From contig JASANE010024933.1 of the NCBI GenBank assembly GCA_030248225.1, forward strand, positions 1 through 64,000: a stretch of 64,000 nt of DNA. The letters are read 5' to 3'. The position numbers were made by a program, and so were the translations under genes. This document shows, piece by piece, positions 51,736 to 62,400 of this stretch. The DNA is from Trileptium ribeirensis (taxonomy: Eukaryota; Nematoda; Enoplea; Enoplida; Thoracostomopsidae). The notes below the pieces were generated by a model. The model was not told where the DNA came from, searched no databases, and saw only the letters and a program-made list of their open reading frames with translations. Every line of letters begins with the position of its first letter. Position 1 is the first letter of the stretch.

Positions 51736-54700
51736 TCAGAAGGGTAATCGGAGGTATCGAAGAAAGCTGAATTTGCCTGCCATATCCTCGTAAATGTCTT
51801 TGGCTTCATCCGAATAACACAATGAGTCAGTATCCGTAAATAGTAGTTTACATTTATCATCATACATTGCTTTCATATAATTGAAATGGAAATTGTACAT
51901 GAGAGACTTTGATAGTTCCAAAACTGTAAACCCGACATAAATGGGTTTACACAGTTTGACAGTTTTGCGGTGCATTTTAACCGCAACCAAATCCTCGTTG
52001 AATATTGAGGACATGGAGTAACGGGGATTCGCAACCAACTTTTCAAATTTCCGTTCGTTGGTTATTAGTTTAATGTCAACATAAGCTCGAACGTTCTCCA
52101 TCGTTTTGCCAAATACAGCGTTGTTGAGAAGCTTATACAAGTCTTTCTCAAAGTCACTATTTGCGTTCTTTCGCATTTCGGTATTAAAACTAATATAGGG
52201 TTCCATCCACGCACACTGATGGAAGGAGACGACTCGATGCACTTTTTTAAGTTCCATACCAAGTGCAAGGTATTGTTGGAGGTTCCGGATGTGGACCTTG
52301 TAATATTGTTTGTCGTTTAAATTAGGAACCAGTTTCTCAACTGGTGCAGAGTGACCTTGTTTGATTGCACTGCAATATGGAGACAACATCGCATCGGAAA
52401 TCTTTAAACGTTCTGGAGCTAGTGGGTAGTCATTATGACTATTGTGGAGATGGTATGGATAGTGTAAGTCCACTTCCAAAATGTATCCAACATCGCCGTT
52501 TGCGTTGACGCAGCTCCAATCGATTAATCCGATTTGAGCTTGGGAGAGCCACTTGAAATTATTGTAGGGGAGTTTTTGTACCATCGACCACCCGTATAAA
52601 TTATTTGCGTCGAGGTACATTATATAGTTGATGAGATCTGCAGTGTTGTAACCATCAACGTATGGATTGTTCGCTTTTGCATAGCGGTGGGAGATTACGG
52701 AGACACCGCCTCGGATTCCATCTTCGAAGAACTGGTACATGTCGGGGTCGGAGATGAGATCCAGCTTAACACCTGTCTTCATAAGACAAGCGTCCCACGC
52801 GAAGCTGGGGAGGGTGATGTAGTGAGCAGGGTCTAGACGGAATTTGTCTAGACAAAGCAATCGAAAGTTTTCAAAGACGTCACGGAGAAGTAGGACGTCG
52901 GTTTTCAGGTATAGGTCGTGGTATTGACCTAGGTTCTCAACGCTCATTTCCCGCCAAACAGCTTGCGCTTGTTGATAATCTTCGTCGCTAATACCACTAT
53001 CGGTGAGACTGGAGTAAAAGTCTCGTTGAGGGGGTAGCGTTGTTTCTGCAAATCGATCGATGGAGTCCATATACTCGTAAGGATATATACCCTTACGCAA
53101 CATTAAATTGAGCTTATCTCCAAACACATGCTGCATTGCCTGGAAGCGATCGACTCCAGTCTTTTTTAAATTGTCGACCAACGTTTGAAGAGATGATGGG
53201 AGAAATTGGATGGTATCGATAAATCGGATTTTCCATCCAACTTCGTCTTCAGCGATATCGTCGTTGCCCAATATGAAGTCGACGCCATCAACGTTTTCGT
53301 CCCAGCATTCGTCATCGTCATCATCGTCAACATCCACTTCATCCATTATGAACGGATTGTTGCTACCATCACCGCTGCTCTTCTTTGATTTCCGTTTGAT
53401 GGAGAACGTCATGTAATCCTCCATCCCTTTCGCAATACATTCGATCTCCAGTCCCTTATTTTTACATATTGCACCAAGTTCTTGCATAATTAAATGTCCA
53501 TCATATCTGCGTAAATTATGAAATAGAACAGTTACATCACGATTAAGTCTGAATCCAATATTACATTTCAAGTGAGCTGAGCCTCTGTATCTACCGCAGA
53601 GGTGACAGTGATCACGCGCTTTATCGTCAGAATCCATCGTTTTATTACATATATAACATTCTGTTGCAGCGTTAAATTGGGACAGTTCAACATCAGACAG
53701 GTTGAGGGGTTTATGAGGTAGTCGTTGGTACTGTTCAGATAATTCCATTACATTATTAAGGAAATGTTTGACTATATTGTCTCCTCGATATATACGAGGT
53801 TCACCAATTTCCACTTTATCATTGCAGCAACCAAAACAGTCAATCAATCCATATCCACATGGAGTATGACGTTGGTAGGGGTTGACGAATGAGGTAGATG
53901 ATGATGGTTCACACGTTGGGACTTTTTCTAGTATACACTCGAAATCAGCATATATAACATATGGGGATCGCTGCATTCGTTGAATGTTTGCGAATTGAAG
54001 TGTTGAATTTGGGGGTGACGTTTGAATTCGGGACGGTTGGTCGTGTCGACAGCGCTGTAAATGTTCGTCTCTTTTGGTTTTACTGTAGCATGGAACGAGA
54101 CATTTATCACAGAAATATTTTTTCACTTTAAATCGTCTTTGATTATATAATAACGAATCCAAACTGCGAATGAGACAGTAATGTTCTTTGTAGAAGAGGA
54201 GATGGATATATTGTTGATGCTGTGATTTCGATATATATAACGGGTAAATAACGCCATCTTCTAGTCCATACACATTAATAGCAATATTGTTTTGCCGTTC
54301 GAATCGGGGTAAATCCTTCAACTGAACAGGGTATTCAATGCCGTTCATATTTAGTTCATTTATATATTGTTCATAGTTTGATACCCTCTCAGCGTGTTGA
54401 TTATAACTGAGAGGGTGCAGCGCCGCCAATACCGACCATAAAAAGCATTTATTGTCTCGGTTTTGGATGTTGAGCACCGCATGCTTGTTGCGGATTGACG
54501 CAGGGAGCTCGACATAGGAGGATGCACGCAGTGGTCGATATTTGCTGATGTGTACATCAGCATGTTGGACGTCTTGTAGGACCCATCCGGATCCTAACCG
54601 TTGAAAATCGTCCAATTTTTTGATCAGCTCGTTGAAGAAGCTGCTGAGCTCGACGTCGATGTTGTTCCCGCGCAGGATTGCGCGGGATTTGGTGTTGAAA

Positions 54701-55407
54701 TGAGCTGATATTTGTGTGCCATCCAACTTACGCAGCACACACTTGACGGATATCCACAGCTTGATTCCATGCTTGAGCTGATGTTCGATCAATCGCTCCA
54801 ACATCTGACGTGATTGCGCCAGGAAGACGGAAAGATCGTTGATGTGATGTTTGGGCATCAGATAGTAACTGAGCAGATACCCTTTCAACGCCTTGATCCA
54901 TTGTCGTAGCGTCATCGAATCGGATTGCTCGATAATAGACTGATCAACGATCTCTTGCGCCATCCCATGCAACTGATCTAGGTGGTCGTGATCAGTTTGT
55001 TGGTGAGCGGCGTCAGATGTTGGGTGATCCATCATTTGTTCGACGGTCGACGTCGTTGGTTGGTGAACAACAGCATACATCGTTGCTTGATGCGTCGGAT
55101 CGCACGGTTGCTCTCGGTGAGCAACATCACTCGACGTCGATGGTTGCACAGCGTCGAGCATCGATGATTGGTGACCAGCGTCGAGCATCGATTGCTCCAC
55201 CGTTTGGTCGTTGGTCGATTCCATAGCGGTCGGAATTTGTGGTTGACAATATTTTTTCTGGTGTCGCGTAAGAGCGTCCTGACGCGAAAATATTTTGCCG
55301 CAATATTCGCACCAATTAAGTTGCATACCATGAACAGTGTTAATATGACGCTTTAGATGATCGCGTCTAGTAAAGCTTTTATTACACTTATTACAAGTAA
55401 GTGCCAT
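51736..55407 (-). CDS. polB: Protein-primed-type DNA polymerase B with N-terminal zinc fingers (frameshifted near its end)
   Basis: 1223 residues in the open frame. Two C2H2 fingers lie at residues 1-55, followed by a Gln/His-rich region. The 3'-5' exonuclease has DFE in IYADFECIL. A central Asp-rich insert (DEVDVDDDDDDE) interrupts the region before the palm. Polymerase motif A is YLDANNLYGW, motif B is LNNAVFGKTMENVR and motif C is the DTDS at 1192-1195. Shortly after motif C the frame runs out. Protein similarity continues first in a second frame and then in a third, so two indels have inactivated this copy unless expression corrects them. The enzyme would replicate the element from its protein-capped ends. 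Confidence 0.92.
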   Translation of the reverse strand: MALTCNKCNKSFTRRDHLKRHINTVHGMQLNWCEYCGKIFSRQDALTRHQKKYCQPQIPTAMESTNDQTVEQSMLDAGHQSSMLDAVQPSTSSDVAHREQPCDPTHQATMYAVVHQPTTSTVEQMMDHPTSDAAHQQTDHDHLDQLHGMAQEIVDQSIIEQSDSMTLRQWIKALKGYLLSYYLMPKHHINDLSVFLAQSRQMLERLIEHQLKHGIKLWISVKCVLRKLDGTQISAHFNTKSRAILRGNNIDVELSSFFNELIKKLDDFQRLGSGWVLQDVQHADVHISKYRPLRASSYVELPASIRNKHAVLNIQNRDNKCFLWSVLAALHPLSYNQHAERVSNYEQYINELNMNGIEYPVQLKDLPRFERQNNIAINVYGLEDGVIYPLYISKSQHQQYIHLLFYKEHYCLIRSLDSLLYNQRRFKVKKYFCDKCLVPCYSKTKRDEHLQRCRHDQPSRIQTSPPNSTLQFANIQRMQRSPYVIYADFECILEKVPTCEPSSSTSFVNPYQRHTPCGYGLIDCFGCCNDKVEIGEPRIYRGDNIVKHFLNNVMELSEQYQRLPHKPLNLSDVELSQFNAATECYICNKTMDSDDKARDHCHLCGRYRGSAHLKCNIGFRLNRDVTVLFHNLRRYDGHLIMQELGAICKNKGLEIECIAKGMEDYMTFSIKRKSKKSSGDGSNNPFIMDEVDVDDDDDDECWDENVDGVDFILGNDDIAEDEVGWKIRFIDTIQFLPSSLQTLVDNLKKTGVDRFQAMQHVFGDKLNLMLRKGIYPYEYMDSIDRFAETTLPPQRDFYSSLTDSGISDEDYQQAQAVWREMSVENLGQYHDLYLKTDVLLLRDVFENFRLLCLDKFRLDPAHYITLPSFAWDACLMKTGVKLDLISDPDMYQFFEDGIRGGVSVISHRYAKANNPYVDGYNTADLINYIMYLDANNLYGWSMVQKLPYNNFKWLSQAQIGLIDWSCVNANGDVGYILEVDLHYPYHLHNSHNDYPLAPERLKISDAMLSPYCSAIKQGHSAPVEKLVPNLNDKQYYKVHIRNLQQYLALGMELKKVHRVVSFHQCAWMEPYISFNTEMRKNANSDFEKDLYKLLNNAVFGKTMENVRAYVDIKLITNERKFEKLVANPRYSMSSIFNEDLVAVKMHRKTVKLCKPIYVGFTVLELSKSLMYNFHFNYMKAMYDDKCKLLFTDTDSLCYSDEAKDIYEDMAGKFSFLRYLRLPF

Positions 55408-55409
55408 TG

Positions 55410-55421
55410 CTTTTAAGAACT
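55410..55421 (-). promoter_or_regulatory. GTTCTTAAAAG box directly before polB
   Basis: Only 2 nt before the polB ATG. An opposite-orientation TCTTAAAAAGG lies at 55434-55444, making an inverted pair. Confidence 0.5.
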
Positions 55422-55479
55422 TCTGAAATAAAGTCTTAAAAAGGATATAACCAGATCAGAATGTTATATAACTTTGCTA

Positions 55480-56830
55480 CTCATATTTATTAACTATAAT
55501 ATGAGATTCAGCGTCCTATATTTATGAATTTACAACTAATAGTCATGAAGTTATTATAAATTATTAGCTATGTAACCATAATTAGATTCAACGTAGCTGA
55601 AAACCTATTATTGTGAATTTTCACAAATTAACTACTAATAGTTATAAAGTTATTAACCAAAAAGCTCATAAATTATTAGCTATGTAATCTATGCAAATTT
55701 TATTAAAATAAATAAATTCCCCATAGTTGATAACATATAGTTACCAATTTTGGTAACTTTACTACTAATAGTTATAAAGTTATTAACGAATATCCCATAA
55801 GCTATTAGCTAGGTAATTTATGTAAATTTTAATAACATAATTAAATTCCCCATAGTCGATAACATATAGTTACCAATTTTGGTAACTTTACTACTAATAG
55901 TTATAAAGTTATTAAGGAATAACGCATAAATTATTAGCTATGTAATTTATGTAAATTTTAATAACATAATTAAATTCCTCATAGTCGAAAACATATAAAT
56001 ACCAATTTTCATAACTTTGCTACTAATAGTTATAAAGTTATTAAGGAATAACGCATAAATTATTAGCTATGTAATCTATGCAAATTTTATTAAAATAAAT
56101 AAATTACCCATAGTTGATAACATATAGTTACCAATTTTGATTAACTTTACTATTAATAGTTATAAAGTTATTAACGAATAACCCATAAGCTTTTAGCTAT
56201 GTAACCTATGCAAATTTTATTAAAATAAATAAATTCCCCATAGTCGAAAACATATAGTTATCAATTTTGGAAACTTTACTGCTAATAGTTATCATGTTAT
56301 AACGAGTAACCTGTAAACTATTAGCTATGTAATTTATGTAAATTTTATTAAAATAAGTAAATTCCCCATAGTCGAAAACATATAGTTACCAATTTTGGTA
56401 ACTTTACTGCTAATAGTTATAAAATTATTAACAAATAGTCCATAAACCATTAGCTATGTAACCTATGTAAATTTTATTAAAATAAATAAATTCCCCATAG
56501 TCGAAAACATATAGTTACCAATTTTGGTAAATTTACTACTAATAGTTATAAAGTTATTAACGAATAACTCGAAAACTATTAGCTATGTAATTTATGTAAA
56601 TTTTAATAAAATAATTAAATTCTTCATAGTTGATAACATATAGTAACCAATTTTGATAATTTTACTACTATTAATTGAAAAGTTATTAAAATATAACTTA
56701 TAAATTATTAGCTATGTAACCTATTTGAATATTAACTACTTAAATAAATTCAGCATAGCTGAAATCATATAACTACCAAGTTTCATTACTTTACCACTAT
56801 TATTGAAAAAAATTGACGAAATATAATTTA
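55480..56830. repeat. ~128-bp tandem minisatellite array inside the Polinton (about 10 copies)
   Basis: A unit of about 128 bp recurs roughly ten times: CCCCATAGTCGAAAACATATAGTTACCAATTTTGGTAACTT..., then TTATTAGCTATGTAA and a T/A-rich spacer. Copies are well conserved in the middle and decay at both edges, as in arrays grown by unequal exchange. No coding potential. Confidence 0.9.
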
Positions 56831-57127
56831 GAAGATGACTAAAAATTAATGAAATGCACATTCCTAATTTTCATAATCCAAGATAGATATGTTTTATGTG
56901 ATGTAAGCTACATAGATTTCAAAGAGTAAGTCCATTTTATACCAAACTTTTGTAGTATACCAAGTACATGGTGTGATAAGTATCTAAATAAGTAAGGAAA
57001 ACCACGCCACATAATTTATGTTTTCTCGAACTTAAATTGGTTAGATTTGAGTTATCAGTAGATCACATAATTTATGTTTTCTCGAACTTAAATTGGTTAG
57101 ATTTGAGTTATCAGTAGATCACACATA
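56831..57127. other. Non-coding spacer with a 56-bp tandem duplication
   Basis: Contains two exact head-to-tail copies (57008-57063 and 57064-57119) ending just before the ATG at 57128. Confidence 0.8.
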
Positions 57128-57667
57128 ATGGAGCGTTTAGTTGCTTTTTGGTTATTTTGTCATCGTTTAGGTGTAATGATTGGGGTTTCTGATCATTACC
57201 TTAAGGGCCATTCCAAACCTACTGCAACCAAAAAGAGTTGGTTTTTCAATCCACTGTTTACAGTAATAGCTATGATGGAAAACGCAACATTAATAACAAG
57301 CCGAATTAAAAATAACACTCGAAGAGTTTTTTTTGGAAAATTTAACATTCCAGTTGGAGTTAGAGGGTTTCGAAATACGTTGGATAATTATGCTGTTATA
57401 ATAGTAAAAAACCAAATCGTTGAGACTGGTTTTATTGTATCATCTGAAGCGGAACTGGATCGAGAGTTTCATAAAGAAATTAGACAGGTGGGTATTACTA
57501 TCTTACTAAAGGGTCAGTATTTATTATGTTTTATAAATGTAGTCAGAATATTTGAACATAGATATCAGTACTTCGGTCAATATATAACTACTTATAAAGT
57601 TATAGTAATAGTTCTGGTTCTCACTCTATATAATCATATTTTTATCTTAGATTTATATAAGGTTTAA
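57128..57667 (+). CDS. Plus-strand Polinton ORF, unknown (179 aa)
   Basis: ATG-initiated and intact. It opens with aromatic, hydrophobic residues, has a basic segment after residue 30 (KPTATKKSW), a mostly beta-type middle, and a hydrophobic helix at the C-terminal end (residues about 155-172) that may span a membrane. No family is recognised. It stands alone on this strand at the right arm and has no TTCTTAAAAAG box. The 56-bp duplication lies just upstream. Confidence 0.5.
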   Translation: MERLVAFWLFCHRLGVMIGVSDHYLKGHSKPTATKKSWFFNPLFTVIAMMENATLITSRIKNNTRRVFFGKFNIPVGVRGFRNTLDNYAVIIVKNQIVETGFIVSSEAELDREFHKEIRQVGITILLKGQYLLCFINVVRIFEHRYQYFGQYITTYKVIVIVLVLTLYNHIFILDLYKV

Positions 57668-59378
57668 ATATAAATAAATGAAATTTATATTACGTATATT
57701 TTTTATAATATGAAGTATATATATATACATTAAATTTTTACTTTAGCATAGAAGATGTCGAGTGGAAAAACTGGTCACCGGTGGAAAGCGCATCGAATTA
57801 CTTAAAAACTATTATTAGATATTTCAAAACATAATTTCTGTAAATAATGTAAATGCAAAATGTAATTAATGTAAATAAATGTAAAATAATGTAAATAAAT
57901 GTAAAGTAATGTAGATATACAATAGCCATACGAATGTGTGAATCCCAACATGCAAACTTTTGAAGCATAGAAATGTAAGTATATACATTTGTTGCAAAGT
58001 GTGTGTATCTTGCTGTTTATATATGGTGTGCTGTGTCCTGTGCTGTTTATATATGGTGTGTTGTGTCAAATATTTTCAAATTGGTTGAATCACCTACCAG
58101 AACACGAGTTTGAAACCAAAAATTATATGACATCATTTTTCCATTTTTGCGAATAACGAGAAGCTCAATTTACCAGTCATTTTGGTATATATGCTTGGAA
58201 TATGATATACATCCGCTGTATATCAATGTTGTATGACAGCTAATGATGTACATTCAAAGCAAATCAAAGCTAAAACATGATAAATTATACCGAAGCGTTG
58301 TTTGCTTTGTAGTAATTTTAAACTTTTAAATCTGCACTTATATTTAAAATATGTGGAAAACACCATTTCCTAGTTTGGTAGGTTTAGGATTAACAATTAA
58401 AACTTATTAACATAAGTGAATTAAACATTACTTATATATAACCTAGGTAGGGTTACCTAAACGTTTCCTAAATAGTATATATAAATCTTAGATTTATAAT
58501 GGGGAAGATCTGAAGTGTATGTATATCTAATTTTATTTGGTAGATGTCTTGTGTTATGTAAATTTCCTTTATACCATCATTTACATGCATGCGAAACCTC
58601 ATAACCACGTGCTGCATTTGCATTTTTAATAACACATTTCCCGTTATTTATCACAAAAAATACCTATTATAAATCCATATCCAGTATGTTGCGCCAACAC
58701 AAAAAGTGATGTAACACTGATGAGTTTGGAACTATATATATTATATATAATATATATATATTATATATATATTATATATATATATATATTATAGATATAT
58801 ATAATTATCAACCGCATGGTAATATACTTGTGTGGGGTACGCTTGCTTTTTGCCGAAAACTAAAAGGTTCAAGTCCGCCATCGATACCACGTCATAAAAC
58901 CATAAAATATCAAGTCAAAAGCGGCATTGCTATTTTAAGACCAGTATTGCTCCTATATGACATCATGTTGTTAGCACAATAGTTTCCAGTTGTGAGTTCT
59001 TCATGCGCTCAAACATATGTTTAGAATGATGTCATTTGATTGACATCAGTTTTCACGTTAGAGATAACATCAATGCAATTATTTCCGGGCAATGCTGTCG
59101 CTTCGATTCGATATCACTATCACAAACTAGAATTAAAGCAGATGGCGATTTGACTCAATTTGACACGGATGTAAACAGGAGCGTGGTTAGCCGAATGAGT
59201 CACATTTATTATTTTTGTGATAACGTGGTGGTGGTCACGGTACAAACTAATAAACCATTGATAATAGTTCATTAATACGCTAACGGATTTGATTTAGCTA
59301 TTTACTTATTAATGGGATTGTTGTGATCATGATTAGTTTAGATTTCTGCACCAAAATACATGTGTGTGGGGTATATAT
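57668..59378. other. Right arm of the Polinton, no gene seen
   Basis: AT-rich. It contains an AATGTAAAT-type simple repeat (57840-57910), a 30-bp tandem duplication with GTGCTGTTTATATATGGTGT (about 58010-58065) and a long TA-palindromic tract (58733-58805). Small ORFs here look random. Confidence 0.6.
58733..58805. repeat. TA-rich palindromic tract
   Basis: Alternating ATATATTATATATA blocks capable of extruding as a cruciform. Confidence 0.85.
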
Positions 59379-59421
59379 GCCATCTGTCACCCCACTTCCC
59401 CCACCACTGTGTGGGGGGGGT
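59379..59421 (-). repeat. Polinton right terminal inverted repeat
   Basis: 43 bp, inverse of the left terminus, ending in eight G and a T. Followed directly by AAAAC. Confidence 0.92.
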
Positions 59422-62400
59422 AAAACCCCTGTTTTCTATCTACTCATAGCTAAACGCAATATATCGCAAAAAATTCGGAATATCTGTCATCCAGTTTATC
59501 AGTTGTAGCTGTTGTTTTTATTTATATCTGCGTTCGGGCAATAGCTAAGCAACCACAGAAAAGCTGTTTTTAGCAGAAAAATTTACAGCTATTTGTTTCT
59601 AATTTGGAACGTTTTACGGTCTGCCATGTTTGGAATAGCATCTCGCAAGTCAGGATTCCGACGGTCACACTTCCAAAGACAGAGAGTCAATCTATCAGGA
59701 ACAGAGAAACAAAAGACGGAACGATACCAGGCAAACCCACCCAAAAGAAGGAACGCGAACAAATCTTCCCCCGCCAAACACACAGGACCCAACAACTCCC
59801 ACAACACAAAACACCCTCCCACCCAACCACCACCACAACAAAAATCCAACAACAACAGACCCACCAACGCACGACAAAAGAAACAACAACCAACCCGACA
59901 CAACCCACCAGCAAAAACAGCTCCAAAACAAACCTCCCAAACCACCCCCAAAATAACAACACACAACCACAAACATTCAACCTACCACTTTACCTTACAA
60001 CAAACAACAACCTCCCTCACACCACACACAAAAACAAAACAAAAAAAAAAAAAACAAAAAAAAAAACCTAGGACAGATAAAATAGTCAAAATTTGACTCA
60101 AAAGTGTTGCTGTGCATAAAGAATACCAAGTATCTGGCATTCCATAAATATATGCAACATTTGTATCATTGCATCATAGCTTGTGCATAACAAATTTTGA
60201 ATACATATTTAAAGATTTCTATTTTAATTTCAGTGTCCCAGATCAATCAGTTTTCGTGCAACATGCCTTCAAACGTGACACGAGACCTCGCAAGGCGTTT
60301 TAGATTATATACACAAATCATTATAGATTATTTAAATCCGGTATTTGTACCGGTTGTTCAAATGTTTTACAAAACTTTTGACAAACCGCAGTATTTTGCA
60401 TATATCTAGTGGGCCATGTCACCTTTAAGGGACATTTTTAGGTTGGATATACTTATAATGTAAAACTTGTATTTTGCAGAAACAGGCATGAGTTCGTTAG
60501 TTTTTTGTTACCTATTTACGCAGATTCACCCTAAAGTTAATCAATTAACTTGTATTTAGCTGCTAATTTAATACGTTCTAGTTTTAATTTCTGTATTTTT
60601 TCAATGAAAACTATTAATTAATGTTGTAAATAAGCGGTATTTCATTTATTGACACAAGTTTTCAAGACACATACCGCAGAGCGATAGCTTTAGCTTACAT
60701 AATTGTTAGAAATTGACTATTGCGCTTATAAGGAAAAGTCTTGTGTCCAAATGAGAATCCCTGGTGTTCAAAATAGGAACCTAGCCTTCATGTGAACCAT
60801 GTGTATTAAAATAAATGTCCATATGCTGCGTAACTCTACTTCATTTATCTGGCTTTTGGATTAGCTATGTTTTTGCGTTATGAAGACATTTAATTTTTCG
60901 ACAAGACTGGAAAAGAAAAACTAGGTAACATAAAAAATTCTTAATACCGGGTAACCCGGCTCCCGACTGCTATACCGTTGTACTCGACGCACTACCCGAC
61001 ATGTTGGGTAACCGACGTCGGTTACCCGAATACCCGGGCAGTAGTGCCCATGCTTAGTAATTATATAATACACCAGTTTCACAGAAGACAATATTACGAC
61101 CGTTTCCAGTACATATAAAAATCATAGAGCAATTTATTCTTCCAGTGAGCAAAAGACGGAAACTTTCAAAATACATAAGTTGCAACTTTCAATAGAGGTT
61201 ATAATTTCATGGGTTATGTTTAACAATCCAGGCACCTAACAAGTCCATGTTGGATACATACCGCAAGGGAACAACGGATTTGATCATATTCAGCGCATTA
61301 AAAACGTAATGACGTATAGTACATGGTGGTTCGTAGAGCCTGTTGGACCTACATTATTTAGAAAACACATTGCGGCAAATTTCTTTTATGTTTAATAATG
61401 TATAATTTAACATGTGCACAATGTTTAACAATAGTTTAACACAATGGTTGCATGATGGCGGTGTACCGATTTCGCGGTTTCATCGACGTTGTCCGTCTTG
61501 TTGAGGCATTAAAAACATTATATATTTCATATTTGTAACAGCAAGAATGGAGAACACAATATGTTATTGTAAAATCCTACTTCGAAAATATATATTTAAT
61601 AAATGTGAAAATTAGTGCTCTATTAATCTTTAAGTTAATCTTATTATATGTATATACGTTATGCACCGGTGTATAAATTTCCTGGACCAAAAGCTACTTC
61701 AAGCGAAAAAAGATGCCACAGGGAGTTCAAATACCTAATCTCTGTATTGGTGTGTCGGAGCGAAGCGCTAGACGCTTAGGCTACGTTTTAATAAACTTGT
61801 CATCGGGTCATTTGAATGTCATACAATTTCGACTCAAAACGAAATTTTCGAAATAAGGCGAGCATTAAATTTGAAATAAATAATTATTGTCCCTGCGCTT
61901 ATATATCCCCTTAGTTGACCGTTTATGATATTTCAACTTTGTACCTATGCGATCGACCGAACGTTCGAAGAAACGTTATATTAGTTAATGGTTGTTATTA
62001 CTTGAGTTAAACCCCACGCATACATGCCGAAGCAGGGATTCGGGAGCTACCCCTGAAGCCTAGGACCGCCCACCCCGGAGGACCTGGTGTACACACTTCC
62101 CCGGAGGGTAACCGCCTACCTAATGTAGATATTGTAGATTGACACTGGTTGCTCGTAACTTTAAAGTGTTATTTGTAAGTTTCCGCTTCGCGTGAACATT
62201 AGTGAAAGCACCTATGATGTATTCATGTATATGTAATACATCATAGGTCCCGTTGAAAACAGAGGTCGAGTATAATATAAAATGGAAATAATTTTCATTT
62301 GCCGAAAAAATAGTTTAGTTTATGTTTACCTAAGTGAAGCATATTTTAACACTTCAGGACGACAGGATACAACGTACAAAGCGCATTGTGCCACGGAACG

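Larger units (their letters stand above)
42925..59421. mobile_element. Polinton/Maverick DNA transposon (complete, 16.5 kb)
   Basis: Bounded by 43-44 bp terminal inverted repeats beginning A-C(8-9)-ACACAG. AAAAC directly flanks both ends (42920-42924 and 59422-59426), a 5-bp target duplication. Inside are DNA polymerase B, a retroviral-type integrase with chromodomain, a packaging ATPase, major and minor capsid proteins and several small genes. Most are on the minus strand, with three genes on the plus strand near the ends. Length and gene set are typical of Polintons, which are virus-like elements thought to be able to form virions. The polymerase is frameshifted and no maturation protease is seen, so this copy is probably non-autonomous. 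Confidence 0.95.

Noticed and set aside
59593..60096. 167-residue Lys/Pro/Asn-rich ORF as a gene
   Set aside because: Three overlapping frames on this stretch are open simply because the sequence is nearly free of G and T. No domain or start context supports it.
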